NCBI GenBank assembly: GCA_015146655.1
Contig: VKHL01000188.1
Span: 19,703-49,797, forward strand
From: Ochromonas danica
Taxonomy: Eukaryota; Sar; Chrysophyceae; Chromulinales; Chromulinaceae
Reading direction: 5' to 3'
Length of the DNA: 30,095 nt
The notes under the pieces were generated by a model, which saw nothing but the letters and a program-made list of their open reading frames with translations, was not told where the DNA came from and did no database searches. Below, piece by piece: positions 1 through 8,129 of the stretch (the stretch's first letter is position 1; each line of letters begins with the position of its first letter). A program made the translations under genes and the position numbers.

Positions 1-1597
1 ACAGATGGAAGATGTCCTTCACTCGATCCAGATAGATTTCCTCTCGCATATCCTCTGGAATTACCGCAGACAGATCCACTCTCACTGCTCGCTCCACACA
101 TTCCAACGCTGCCGCCGCATTCCCCGCAGGATAGTCGCAGACATGAGATGGCAACTTCTCTGACAGATAGGCATGCTGGGAACGATATCCAGCCTCCAGC
201 TGAGGCTGAGAGTAGACTGGATTGATAAACAGACAACCCACTGACACTGCATCCAGGGCACTGGGACCTAACAGAGGATGACCCAAACCCAACAAGAAGC
301 GAGACCCAGCCAACAGCTCTAACCAAGCTTCAGGTCGCAAGTGACCGGCGAAGGAGATGTTCGCATGCACAGGGAGAACTCCCCGGGACACAGAGGGAGA
401 CAAGGTCGTCACCAAAGGAACATGATCAGCCAGGATCTTGATGAAGGAGGAAGACTGAGCGAAGTGTTTGGGATCCTTACCCCAGATCACCCCCTGGAGC
501 TGTTTGACCTTTCTCCTCCTCTCACTACTGCTGCTACCCTTCTCTACCCCTCCAGATGCGCCACCAGCTGATGAGAACACTGACGGCGACCAGGACAAAG
601 ACAGTCGCTCCTGTGGAATCTTGTAGCCCAGGAAGGTGTTCCAAGGGGTGGGGAAAGCAGTCAAGAAGTGCTTCGGAGAGATCTCGGGCCAGTGACCCTT
701 CAAGCGAGACGCTCCGAAGAAGTCCAGCAAGTAGATCTTCTCCTCCAGACCCAACAACTGCCTCTTCGGCCTCCACCCCTTCATCGCCCACGTCCACGGA
801 TCTAACAAGATGATCCTGTAGTCACGCAACGGAGTGTTGTCGAAGGCCGCGTCACTCCCCAGAACAGTCACACTCAGACCCAACGATGCAAAGGCTTCTT
901 CCAAACTGTGTCGAATGATCAGCTCTCCAGCTGCTCCACCTCGTTTACTGTTCTCCTCATAGGAGGGGATGGAGTCCATGGTGAAGATGCAGACTTTGCC
1001 GTTGCTCTTGACCTTCGCCTTGGAAGGACGAGGAGCAGCAACAGTAGCAGAAGAAGAAGAAGAAGAAGAAGAGAGAAGAGGAGTCTGTGCTGGATCAAGG
1101 ACTGAGGATGATGAGGAAGAGGAAGAGGAGGAGGATCGAGGAGGTCGTTGCCGAGTCAAGGGTTGGACTACTTGCTGACCATCACCAGAGGCTGAAGCTG
1201 AGGCAGAAGGCTTCGATAATGACTCCGTGGGAGGAGTGACGACAGCATCATCAGCCCTGCCTGAAGAGTCCTGCTTAGACTTCATCTCCTTCTTCAGTCT
1301 CTCCAGTCCCTCGCGTAAGCGAAAGAGAGTATCGTTCAGCTCTGCCGCGAGGTTAACTTCACTTGTTTCACTCTGTTGCGCCTTCTGCTTTTGCTGCTGG
1401 CTGGCTGCGCTTGCGCTTGTGCTTGTTCTTGTGCTTGTTCCTGAGCCTGCGACTATCACAGTGTCTATGACTGTGTCTGTAATGGCTGGGTTACTAACTG
1501 GATAGGGAGGATCCAAATGGTGATGAAGAGAAAGGAAGTGGAGAGAAGCTAGGAGAAGGGCTAGGAGGAATAAGGTGATGAGAACATTTCTCATCAT
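1..1597 (-). CDS. MGAT5-like GT18 glycosyltransferase, left copy (3' edge cut by window)
   Basis: This is the inverted copy of the gene at 2197-3795 and encodes the same protein, with its ATG at 1597-1595. All 532 sense codons are present; only the last bases of the stop codon fall outside the window. The domain description is given under the right-hand copy. The two genes diverge from the centre of the palindrome with the tRNA genes between them. Because the arms match so closely, both copies would make the same enzyme if both are really in the genome; a fold-back assembly error would give the same picture. Confidence 0.85.
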   Translation of the reverse strand, partial: MMRNVLITLFLLALLLASLHFLSLHHHLDPPYPVSNPAITDTVIDTVIVAGSGTSTRTSTSASAASQQQKQKAQQSETSEVNLAAELNDTLFRLREGLERLKKEMKSKQDSSGRADDAVVTPPTESLSKPSASASASGDGQQVVQPLTRQRPPRSSSSSSSSSSSVLDPAQTPLLSSSSSSSSATVAAPRPSKAKVKSNGKVCIFTMDSIPSYEENSKRGGAAGELIIRHSLEEAFASLGLSVTVLGSDAAFDNTPLRDYRIILLDPWTWAMKGWRPKRQLLGLEEKIYLLDFFGASRLKGHWPEISPKHFLTAFPTPWNTFLGYKIPQERLSLSWSPSVFSSAGGASGGVEKGSSSSERRRKVKQLQGVIWGKDPKHFAQSSSFIKILADHVPLVTTLSPSVSRGVLPVHANISFAGHLRPEAWLELLAGSRFLLGLGHPLLGPSALDAVSVGCLFINPVYSQPQLEAGYRSQHAYLSEKLPSHVCDYPAGNAAAALECVERAVRVDLSAVIPEDMREEIYLDRVKDIFHL

Positions 1598-1733
1598 CGT
1601 TGGAAAGGAGAAGCTGGAGCTGGATAATTGGTGATAGAAGAGGGAGGGTCATGGAGAGTAAAGTGAACAATTGATGGGAAGGGAAACAGCACTAAGAGTG
1701 TTTGTATTGTGCTGCTGTGTAACGTTTAACATC

Positions 1734-1805
1734 TCCTCGTTAGTCTATCGGTTAGGATATGGCCCTTTCAAGGCTGAGAGCCGGGTTCGATTCCCGGACG
1801 AGGAA
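1734..1805 (+). tRNA. tRNA-Glu (TTC), left copy
   Basis: A full cloverleaf can be drawn. The acceptor stem is TCCTCGT with ACGAGGA, seven pairs. The D arm begins GTCT and has the GGTTAGG loop. The anticodon stem TGGCC/GGCTG (with G-T pairs) encloses loop CTTTCAA, giving anticodon TTC. The T arm is CCGGG-TTCGATT-CCCGG. The B box GGTTCGATTCC fits the Pol III consensus exactly, and an A-box-like sequence overlaps the D arm. The discriminator base is A and no CCA is encoded, as expected for a eukaryotic nuclear tRNA. The gene is intron-less. Confidence 0.95.
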
Positions 1806-1811
1806 AGATCC

Positions 1812-1815
1812 TTTT
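1812..1815 (+). terminator. Pol III T-run terminator of left tRNA-Glu
   Basis: TTTT lies 7 bases after the discriminator base, the usual place and minimum length for RNA polymerase III termination. Confidence 0.7.
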
Positions 1816-1852
1816 GCAATTTTCTGAAGATCCTAGTATATATTTCCAAGAG

Positions 1853-1937
1853 TGTTGTTATTTATGTCAATTTCAATTCTGTCGGTCATAATGAAGACTT
1901 ATGAAAACAGCCATCAAATAAGACTTATAACTAAGAT
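1853..1937. other. 85 bp spacer at the centre of the inverted repeat
   Basis: This single-copy, A/T-rich sequence lies between the two arms. It is not self-complementary, so the junction is asymmetric. It contains a 9-base direct repeat AAGACTTAT at 1894-1902 and 1920-1928. No gene is visible in it. Confidence 0.85.
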
Positions 1938-1978
1938 CTCTTGGAAATAAATATATACTAGGATCTTCAGAAAATTGC

Positions 1979-1982
1979 AAAA
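1979..1982 (-). terminator. Pol III T-run terminator of right tRNA-Glu
   Basis: AAAA on the plus strand (TTTT on the transcribed strand) lies 7 bases past the tRNA end, mirroring 1812-1815. Confidence 0.7.
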
Positions 1983-1988
1983 GGATCT

Positions 1989-2060
1989 TTCCTCGTCCGG
2001 GAATCGAACCCGGCTCTCAGCCTTGAAAGGGCCATATCCTAACCGATAGACTAACGAGGA
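1989..2060 (-). tRNA. tRNA-Glu (TTC), right copy
   Basis: Mirror copy of the tRNA at 1734-1805 with the same sequence and cloverleaf. The two tRNA genes point at each other across the spacer. Each sits head-to-head with its neighbouring GT18 gene, with 136 bases between the tRNA 5' end and the GT18 ATG. Confidence 0.95.
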
Positions 2061-2196
2061 GATGTTAAACGTTACACAGCAGCACAATACAAACACTCTT
2101 AGTGCTGTTTCCCTTCCCATCAATTGTTCACTTTACTCTCCATGACCCTCCCTCTTCTATCACCAATTATCCAGCTCCAGCTTCTCCTTTCCAACG

Positions 2197-3795
2197 ATGA
2201 TGAGAAATGTTCTCATCACCTTATTCCTCCTAGCCCTTCTCCTAGCTTCTCTCCACTTCCTTTCTCTTCATCACCATTTGGATCCTCCCTATCCAGTTAG
2301 TAACCCAGCCATTACAGACACAGTCATAGACACTGTGATAGTCGCAGGCTCAGGAACAAGCACAAGAACAAGCACAAGCGCAAGCGCAGCCAGCCAGCAG
2401 CAAAAGCAGAAGGCGCAACAGAGTGAAACAAGTGAAGTTAACCTCGCGGCAGAGCTGAACGATACTCTCTTTCGCTTACGCGAGGGACTGGAGAGACTGA
2501 AGAAGGAGATGAAGTCTAAGCAGGACTCTTCAGGCAGGGCTGATGATGCTGTCGTCACTCCTCCCACGGAGTCATTATCGAAGCCTTCTGCCTCAGCTTC
2601 AGCCTCTGGTGATGGTCAGCAAGTAGTCCAACCCTTGACTCGGCAACGACCTCCTCGATCCTCCTCCTCTTCCTCTTCCTCATCATCCTCAGTCCTTGAT
2701 CCAGCACAGACTCCTCTTCTCTCTTCTTCTTCTTCTTCTTCTTCTGCTACTGTTGCTGCTCCTCGTCCTTCCAAGGCGAAGGTCAAGAGCAACGGCAAAG
2801 TCTGCATCTTCACCATGGACTCCATCCCCTCCTATGAGGAGAACAGTAAACGAGGTGGAGCAGCTGGAGAGCTGATCATTCGACACAGTTTGGAAGAAGC
2901 CTTTGCATCGTTGGGTCTGAGTGTGACTGTTCTGGGGAGTGACGCGGCCTTCGACAACACTCCGTTGCGTGACTACAGGATCATCTTGTTAGATCCGTGG
3001 ACGTGGGCGATGAAGGGGTGGAGGCCGAAGAGGCAGTTGTTGGGTCTGGAGGAGAAGATCTACTTGCTGGACTTCTTCGGAGCGTCTCGCTTGAAGGGTC
3101 ACTGGCCCGAGATCTCTCCGAAGCACTTCTTGACTGCTTTCCCCACCCCTTGGAACACCTTCCTGGGCTACAAGATTCCACAGGAGCGACTGTCTTTGTC
3201 CTGGTCGCCGTCAGTGTTCTCATCAGCTGGTGGCGCATCTGGAGGGGTAGAGAAGGGTAGCAGCAGTAGTGAGAGGAGGAGAAAGGTCAAACAGCTCCAG
3301 GGGGTGATCTGGGGTAAGGATCCCAAACACTTCGCTCAGTCTTCCTCCTTCATCAAGATCCTGGCTGATCATGTTCCTTTGGTGACGACCTTGTCTCCCT
3401 CTGTGTCCCGGGGAGTTCTCCCTGTGCATGCGAACATCTCCTTCGCCGGTCACTTGCGACCTGAAGCTTGGTTAGAGCTGTTGGCTGGGTCTCGCTTCTT
3501 GTTGGGTTTGGGTCATCCTCTGTTAGGTCCCAGTGCCCTGGATGCAGTGTCAGTGGGTTGTCTGTTTATCAATCCAGTCTACTCTCAGCCTCAGCTGGAG
3601 GCTGGATATCGTTCCCAGCATGCCTATCTGTCAGAGAAGTTGCCATCTCATGTCTGCGACTATCCTGCGGGGAATGCGGCGGCAGCGTTGGAATGTGTGG
3701 AGCGAGCAGTGAGAGTGGATCTGTCTGCGGTAATTCCAGAGGATATGCGAGAGGAAATCTATCTGGATCGAGTGAAGGACATCTTCCATCTGTGA
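2197..3795 (+). CDS. MGAT5-like GT18 beta-1,6-N-acetylglucosaminyltransferase
   Basis: Single exon, 532 residues. An N-terminal signal anchor (residues about 4-24, LITLFLLALLLASLHFL) suggests a type II Golgi membrane protein. A stalk follows with a probable coiled coil (about 78-107) and two poly-Ser runs (155-165, 176-183). The catalytic region spans about 201-532. The best motif is GLGHPLLGPSALDAVSVGC followed by FINP (from 437), which matches the GLGFPYEGPAPLEAIANGC-type segment of animal MGAT5. RGGAAGELIIR and the LLDFFG, LTAFPTPWNTFLGY stretches also fit family GT18. MGAT5 adds a beta-1,6 GlcNAc branch to N-glycans using UDP-GlcNAc; the same reaction here is inference. A hypothetical protein of another GT-B family is possible but less likely. 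Confidence 0.85.
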   Translation: MMRNVLITLFLLALLLASLHFLSLHHHLDPPYPVSNPAITDTVIDTVIVAGSGTSTRTSTSASAASQQQKQKAQQSETSEVNLAAELNDTLFRLREGLERLKKEMKSKQDSSGRADDAVVTPPTESLSKPSASASASGDGQQVVQPLTRQRPPRSSSSSSSSSSSVLDPAQTPLLSSSSSSSSATVAAPRPSKAKVKSNGKVCIFTMDSIPSYEENSKRGGAAGELIIRHSLEEAFASLGLSVTVLGSDAAFDNTPLRDYRIILLDPWTWAMKGWRPKRQLLGLEEKIYLLDFFGASRLKGHWPEISPKHFLTAFPTPWNTFLGYKIPQERLSLSWSPSVFSSAGGASGGVEKGSSSSERRRKVKQLQGVIWGKDPKHFAQSSSFIKILADHVPLVTTLSPSVSRGVLPVHANISFAGHLRPEAWLELLAGSRFLLGLGHPLLGPSALDAVSVGCLFINPVYSQPQLEAGYRSQHAYLSEKLPSHVCDYPAGNAAAALECVERAVRVDLSAVIPEDMREEIYLDRVKDIFHL

Positions 3796-4160
3796 TGATT
3801 TTTTTGTAGTGTACTAGGTTGTGTTTGCGTAGAGTGTGTCTTTGTTTTCTGAGGTATTGGTGATGTATTTCTATAACGGTTGATTATGGAGGAGTTATTA
3901 AGACTTGTGGAATATCATTGTGTAGTGAAAGTTCGCGTCCCTCTCACCCTGTTGTTGCTCCCTTTTTAAATGCGATGGCAATTGTGTAAAAGTCCGTACA
4001 CTATGTCGCTATGTACACTTTGTTTACACTATGTCGCCAAGCCACCACTAACAATATCGACTTAAAAGTTGAGTAATTAAGGTTTTGTTATTGCCAAGTA
4101 AGACTTCCGGCAGCTGCCTGCGTCGTTCCACCATTCATTCAATCGAAATTCTTCACTGTC
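3796..4160. other. Intergenic, GT18 to methyltransferase
   Basis: No gene is visible. A 13-base direct repeat TACACTATGTCGC occurs at 3997-4009 and 4025-4037, within the presumed upstream region of the methyltransferase gene. Confidence 0.6.
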
Positions 4161-4967
4161 ATGACAGCAAAGCAGTCCAACTCTAACTGGGAAACAGAGC
4201 TCTTTCCAAGTGATGAACAAGCTAGTTCTATTCGAGTAGGACAGCGTTTAGGAGTGCCTTATACTCGATCCCTGCAAGAAAGTCTTTCCATCCATTTACC
4301 TGCCTGTCCTCAAAATATGCAACAACTGGTCGTCGCACAGGATGGATTTGGTGTCTTAGCCATTTCTGGGGTAGTCTGGGATTGTGCACTTCTAATGGCT
4401 GACTATCTACATCATCTTCTATCTAGTGGGTCATCTCTTCCATCTATCTCCACTGTATTGGACTTGGGATGTGGCACAGGAATATGTGGATTGATTGCAG
4501 GACATCTCTTCCATCCATCTACTTTGGTCTTCTCTGATAAGCATCAAACATCTAGTCTAGAAAGCAATCGAGATCTTCTATCCTCTGAGCTGAAGGAGTC
4601 TAACCCTGCTGCTGCTACCTATGGTGTATTCATAGCCTATGACTGGAGCGAGCCTTGCTTGCCTTCCCTTTTAGCTGATACTCCATGGGATATCGTGCTT
4701 TGTAGTGACTTACTCTATGATGCCAAATATCACTCTGGTCTACTACATTGCTTACAAAGTCTGTCATTTCAACGCATTCTTCTGACTTACAAGAAACGCC
4801 ATGAGGAAGAAGAGAAGGTCTTCTTCTCTCAATTGGCAACTTTCTGTAGCTTAAGAGTGATTCCAATCGATAGCTTTCCTTCGATTAATCTACCTGATAG
4901 TTGTCGAAGTGCCTTGTATTTGATCGAAGCAATCCCTCTTTCATCCTCCGCCAATCCCACAGTTTGA
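4161..4967 (+). CDS. METTL21-type (Methyltransf_16) protein methyltransferase
   Basis: Single exon, 268 residues, a usual length for this family. Motif I of the SAM-binding Rossmann fold is VLDLGCGTGICGL (residues 99-111). An upstream GVVWDCALLMADYL (70-83) matches the G-x-VWD-x-A-x-x-LA pattern of METTL21/FAM86-type enzymes. DIVLCSDLLYD (177-187) corresponds to the D-x-x-Y substrate-site motif, and LLTYKKRHEEEEKVFF (207-222) to the strand and helix that follow. The family methylates lysines on chaperones, elongation factors or VCP using SAM; which target applies here cannot be told. The protein is probably soluble, with no signal peptide or membrane segment. The ATG at 4161 opens the frame with no in-frame alternative nearby. 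Confidence 0.85.
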   Translation: MTAKQSNSNWETELFPSDEQASSIRVGQRLGVPYTRSLQESLSIHLPACPQNMQQLVVAQDGFGVLAISGVVWDCALLMADYLHHLLSSGSSLPSISTVLDLGCGTGICGLIAGHLFHPSTLVFSDKHQTSSLESNRDLLSSELKESNPAAATYGVFIAYDWSEPCLPSLLADTPWDIVLCSDLLYDAKYHSGLLHCLQSLSFQRILLTYKKRHEEEEKVFFSQLATFCSLRVIPIDSFPSINLPDSCRSALYLIEAIPLSSSANPTV

Positions 4968-5085
4968 AAATAGATACAAGGATATTGGGTCATTACAAGA
5001 ATGATAACACACTACCAAGTCATCTACGAATAATACATTTGAAAATGCTAGAAGAAGAGCAATAAAGTGAAAATTGTCATCTTAT

Positions 5086-5851
5086 CTAAGCCTCCATGGT
5101 AACAGAGAGCACCTTAACAGGTGTACGAGGACGATCATTTCGATCTGAAGAATATCCATGGAATGAGACAGAGTTAGTGTACTGTGTGACCTGGAAGAGA
5201 ATAAGATATAACTTTGTGATTTCACTCACCAGTTGGGGTTCTGTTGATGTTGTTCACCACAGTCATGCCCTCCACTATCTTGCCGAACACAGGGTGCTGA
5301 GAAGGAGTAGACTTGTCCCAGAAATCCAAAAAGCTGTTGTGGACAGTGTTGATGAAGAACTGAGATCCACCAGAGTTAGGTTGACCAGTGTTAGCCATGG
5401 AGAGAGTGCCAGGCTCATTGGAGAGTCTGGGGCAGCCAGGTTCACGGAACTCATCAGGGATGGAGCCATCATGAGTTCTAGTGACAGTCTTGGTGGTGCC
5501 ATCCTTAGCCACATAGGTGTATTGAGTGTTAGGCTTAGGTCCACCAGTGCCAGCACGTGCATTGTTAGCCTCAAAAGAGTAAGGACAGCCAAACTGGTTC
5601 ATGAAGTTAGGAATGACACGGTGGAAGTGCAGACCATTGTAGAAGCCAGAGTTCACCAAGTCAATGAAGTTAGCTATACAGTAAGAGAAGAGATGGTCAT
5701 TGGTCAGCAGATGACAGCCTGGCCTGACATAGACATAGCCTAGCAGAGGTCAGAGGGAGTTCTTACCAGCTGTGAGAGGCATCTGCTCGACATAGACCTC
5801 CACCTTGAAATCTCCCATAGAGGTCTTGAAGACAGCTTTAGGATTGGGCAT
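5086..5851 (-). CDS. Cyclophilin-type peptidyl-prolyl isomerase, copy A
   Basis: Three exons on the minus strand: 5851-5767, 5673-5230 and 5144-5086, joined by GT-AG introns of 93 and 85 bases, giving 195 residues. The protein starts [20 protein letters not shown] and ends [15 protein letters not shown]. The catalytic core is clear: [15 protein letters not shown] holds the Arg, Phe, Met and Gln equivalent to R55, F60, M61 and Q63 of cyclophilin A, followed by [18 protein letters not shown] and [15 protein letters not shown]. The position of cyclophilin A Trp121 is Phe (NSFLDFW), and about seven residues are inserted before the active-site His. No targeting signal is seen, so a cytosolic or nuclear proline isomerase and folding helper is likely. 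It is a tandem duplicate of the gene at 6725-7493, with the same exon lengths. Confidence 0.93.
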
Positions 5852-6045
5852 GATGATGATAGAGACAGAATAAAGAAGAAGAAGAAGAAGAAGAAGGAAG
5901 AACTGAATAAGAAAGTGAAATTGCTTGCTTGCTGTTTGCTTGTTGTTTCCTTCTCCTTCTCTTCTTCACCGTTCTTGCTCACTGCAAGAGGTTGGGGAGT
6001 CACTTCAACTCCACGCAGACATGGATGTGCTCATGAAGTCTGACC

Positions 6046-6197
6046 GTACAGGCTTTTCGTATTTCGGGATTTTCGTGCTGATAAAACGCGTTTAACAAGT
6101 CGTTTTACGTGTGGTTTGTTGGATGAGCTGCTCGTTTTATCCCGAAAATCCCGAAAATCGCGCTAAACGAAAATCCCGAAATACGAAAAGCCTGTAC
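6046..6197. repeat. GTACAGG palindromic element, copy 1 (152 bp, MITE-like)
   Basis: The ends are perfect 31-base inverted repeats, 6046-6076 and 6167-6197, starting GTACAGGCTTTTCGTATTTC. Inside lie further complementary pieces (GATAAAACG near 6079 and CGTTTTATC near 6133, plus GGATTTTCG and CGAAAATCC), so either strand can fold into a long hairpin. It is rich in CpG compared with its flanks and has no coding potential. The palindromic 4-mer GTAC at both ends could be a target-site duplication or part of the terminal repeat; a single locus cannot decide. Confidence 0.85.
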
Positions 6198-6218
6198 GGG
6201 GCGACTTCCAGCGTGTGC

Positions 6219-6333
6219 GTACAGGCCTTTCGTATTTCGGGATTTTCGTGACGATAAAACGCGTTTAACAAGTCGTTTTCCATGTGGTTTGCGCGTTTTA
6301 TCCCGAAAATCGCGCTAAACGAAAAGCCTGTAC
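6219..6333. repeat. GTACAGG palindromic element, copy 2 (115 bp, internally shortened)
   Basis: This is the same element as 6046-6197, in the same orientation, 21 bases downstream. The left end is about 31 bases long with one C/T change. The right end keeps only the last 15 bases because a 16-base segment flanked by ACGAAAA is missing, as expected from slippage between short direct repeats. The inner pair GATAAAACGCG (6253-6263) and CGCGTTTTATC (6292-6302) is perfect over 11 bases. Confidence 0.8.
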
Positions 6334-6724
6334 CGTCCGCGTGAGTGGGGTGGTGTGTGTGTGTGTGTTTGTTCACTTGTTTTCGGTTTTGGGAAAGTGG
6401 CGGTTTCGTGGTGGGATGAGCTGAGCTGAGCTGCTGGTGTTGTGTTGGTGTTTTTGGCTACACTTCAACGGATAGTATTATTGAAGATCTGCTATACTAT
6501 ATATGTTGAGAATAAGGAACTGGTTCATAGTGTTTGGAAAAGAGTCCATCGTCTTGCTTTCAACACACCACATATAATTCAAGGAGAATTCTACACAATG
6601 CAAGCATTGTCCACAACGATCATTATTGACAGATTGCCAAAGTTCAAGAATTAAGATCGAGCGTTCCGACACTGCAGCTACCGCGCTAACGAGAGAGTAG
6701 CTGAGCAAGTCATGAAGGCCCTTT

Positions 6725-7493
6725 TTAAGCCTCCATGGTAACAGAGATGACCTGAACAGGAGTGCGGGGACGATCGTTTCTATCTGTTGAAGTCACAATG
6801 AAAGTTAAGTAATTGAAGAGAAAACAACATCAAGAAAGAGAACAAGCAGCAGACACTCCACACAGACAGAAACAGGTCCACTCACCAGTTGGGGTTCTGT
6901 TGATGTTGTTCACCACAGTCATGCCCTCCACTATCTTGCCGAACACAGGGTGCTGAGAAGGAGTAGACTTGTCCCAGAAATCCAAAAAGCTGTTGTGGAC
7001 AGTGTTGATGAAGAACTGAGATCCACCAGAGTTAGGTTGACCAGTGTTAGCCATGGAGAGAGTGCCAGGCTCATTGGAGAGTCTGGGGCAGCCAGGTTCA
7101 CGGAACTCATCAGGGATGGAGCCATCACGAGTTCTAGTGACAGTCTTGGTGGTGCCATCCTTAGCCACATAGGTGTAGGTGGAGCCACCTTGAGGTCCGC
7201 CAGTACCAGCTCTCTGGGAGGCAGGATCACGGGAGTGAGGGCAGCCAAACTGGTTCATGAAGTTAGGAATGACACGGTGGAAGTGAAGACCATTGTAGAA
7301 GCCAGAGTTCACCAAGGCAATGAAGTTGCCTGATCAAGGAAGATTCAAAGTTGGACAATTAACGTCTCTCTTCACGGAAAACCATCAAATAGAAACGTTT
7401 CTTCTTACCAGCAGTGAGAGGCATTTGATCAACAAACACCTCCACCTTGAAGTCACCCATGGTGGTCTTGAAGACAGCTTTAGGATTGGGCAT
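6725..7493 (-). CDS. Cyclophilin-type peptidyl-prolyl isomerase, copy B
   Basis: Three exons on the minus strand: 7493-7409, 7329-6886 and 6783-6725, joined by GT-AG introns of 79 and 102 bases, giving 195 residues. It starts [20 protein letters not shown], and exon 2 opens with [20 protein letters not shown]. Active-site residues and the Phe in place of Trp121 are the same as in copy A. Exon 2 is nearly base-identical to copy A apart from the loop segment ([19 protein letters not shown] here, [19 protein letters not shown] there), while the introns and flanks are unrelated. It is probably cytosolic or nuclear. Its 3' end faces the upstream region of copy A. Confidence 0.93.
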
Positions 7494-8129
7494 GATTAAT
7501 GATGATAGTTGTTGTTGGATAACAAACTGTGACCATAAAGAGAGAGGGAGGGTTGATCATCACAGACACACACAGACAACAGATGACAACAGGCAGGCAC
7601 ACAACACCACTGCACCACACAAACACCGGAACAGAACAGAGAACACTGCCACACACGCATGCCACATGTCTCCGTTGACACTAACCCCATGCAATAGCAA
7701 TATTCCCAACAATACAAAACAACATTCTTGATTCAAATCTGACACTCCCAAGATTCGAAAAATAAAGAGATTTGGTGTCATTGTAGGAACAACACAATGT
7801 TTTGTGTCGATACATGTGGTTCATAGTGATATATGGATATCTCTTGTGTGGATAAAATGACTGGGACGACCTGTGTAGAAAATGAACTCTTTAGACATGA
7901 AAACGTTTAAGCCTATCCATACTGCTTAACTATCATCATATTCTTAAGCAAGTTAATAAACAAAGATTATTAATCTATGGGAGGGACTTCCCTCAAATAG
8001 CAGCATTTCCTGAGTGATACGATCAGTCAACGAACAGTATATCCTCGTCAACTTATCCCTTTCGATAACTCTATCAGCAAGTAAACAACATGGAAGACAA
8101 CCACTACAGCCTTCACTCACTATGACAGA
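7494..8129. other. Intergenic, cyclophilin B to ENT transporter
   Basis: It contains the presumed promoter of cyclophilin B and the 3' flank of the transporter gene. A CA/AC-rich stretch lies at about 7560-7640. No supported gene is seen. Confidence 0.5.

Larger units (their letters stand above)
1..1852. repeat. Left arm of large inverted repeat
   Basis: This arm is the reverse complement of 1938-3794; position x on the left pairs with 3794-x on the right. All parallel reading frames in the two arms give identical translations, and every stretch I checked by eye matched, including the low-complexity runs. The only difference seen is a 4-base indel in an A/T-rich run near the inner edge (around 1841 against around 1950). 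The arm reaches the first base of the window, so its outer boundary is unseen and the repeat may be longer. It carries a GT18 gene on the minus strand and a tRNA-Glu gene on the plus strand. Confidence 0.95.
1938..3794. repeat. Right arm of large inverted repeat
   Basis: Mirror copy of 1-1852. It starts inside the run that reads CTCTTGGAAATAAA and continues at least to the GT18 stop codon, which is where the left arm meets the window edge. It carries the complete GT18 gene and a second tRNA-Glu on the minus strand. Beyond 3794 nothing can be compared, so how far the duplication truly extends is not known. Confidence 0.95.
5852..6724. other. Intergenic between the two cyclophilin genes
   Basis: It holds the upstream region of copy A, an (AGA)n run near 5873-5896 (poly-pyrimidine on the transcribed strand), the two palindromic repeats described separately, and about 390 bases of sequence (6334-6724) without a convincing gene. 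Confidence 0.6.

Noticed and set aside
3997-4037. TACACTATGTCGC direct repeat as a regulatory pair
   Set aside because: Two copies only, no dyad symmetry and no match to a known site; kept only as a note on the intergenic region.
5096-5743. 215-codon plus-strand open frame
   Set aside because: It is antisense to cyclophilin copy A, whose exons, splice sites and active-site motifs are clear.
6442-6654. 70-codon ORF between the cyclophilin genes
   Set aside because: It has no recognisable features; open frames of this size are expected by chance here.
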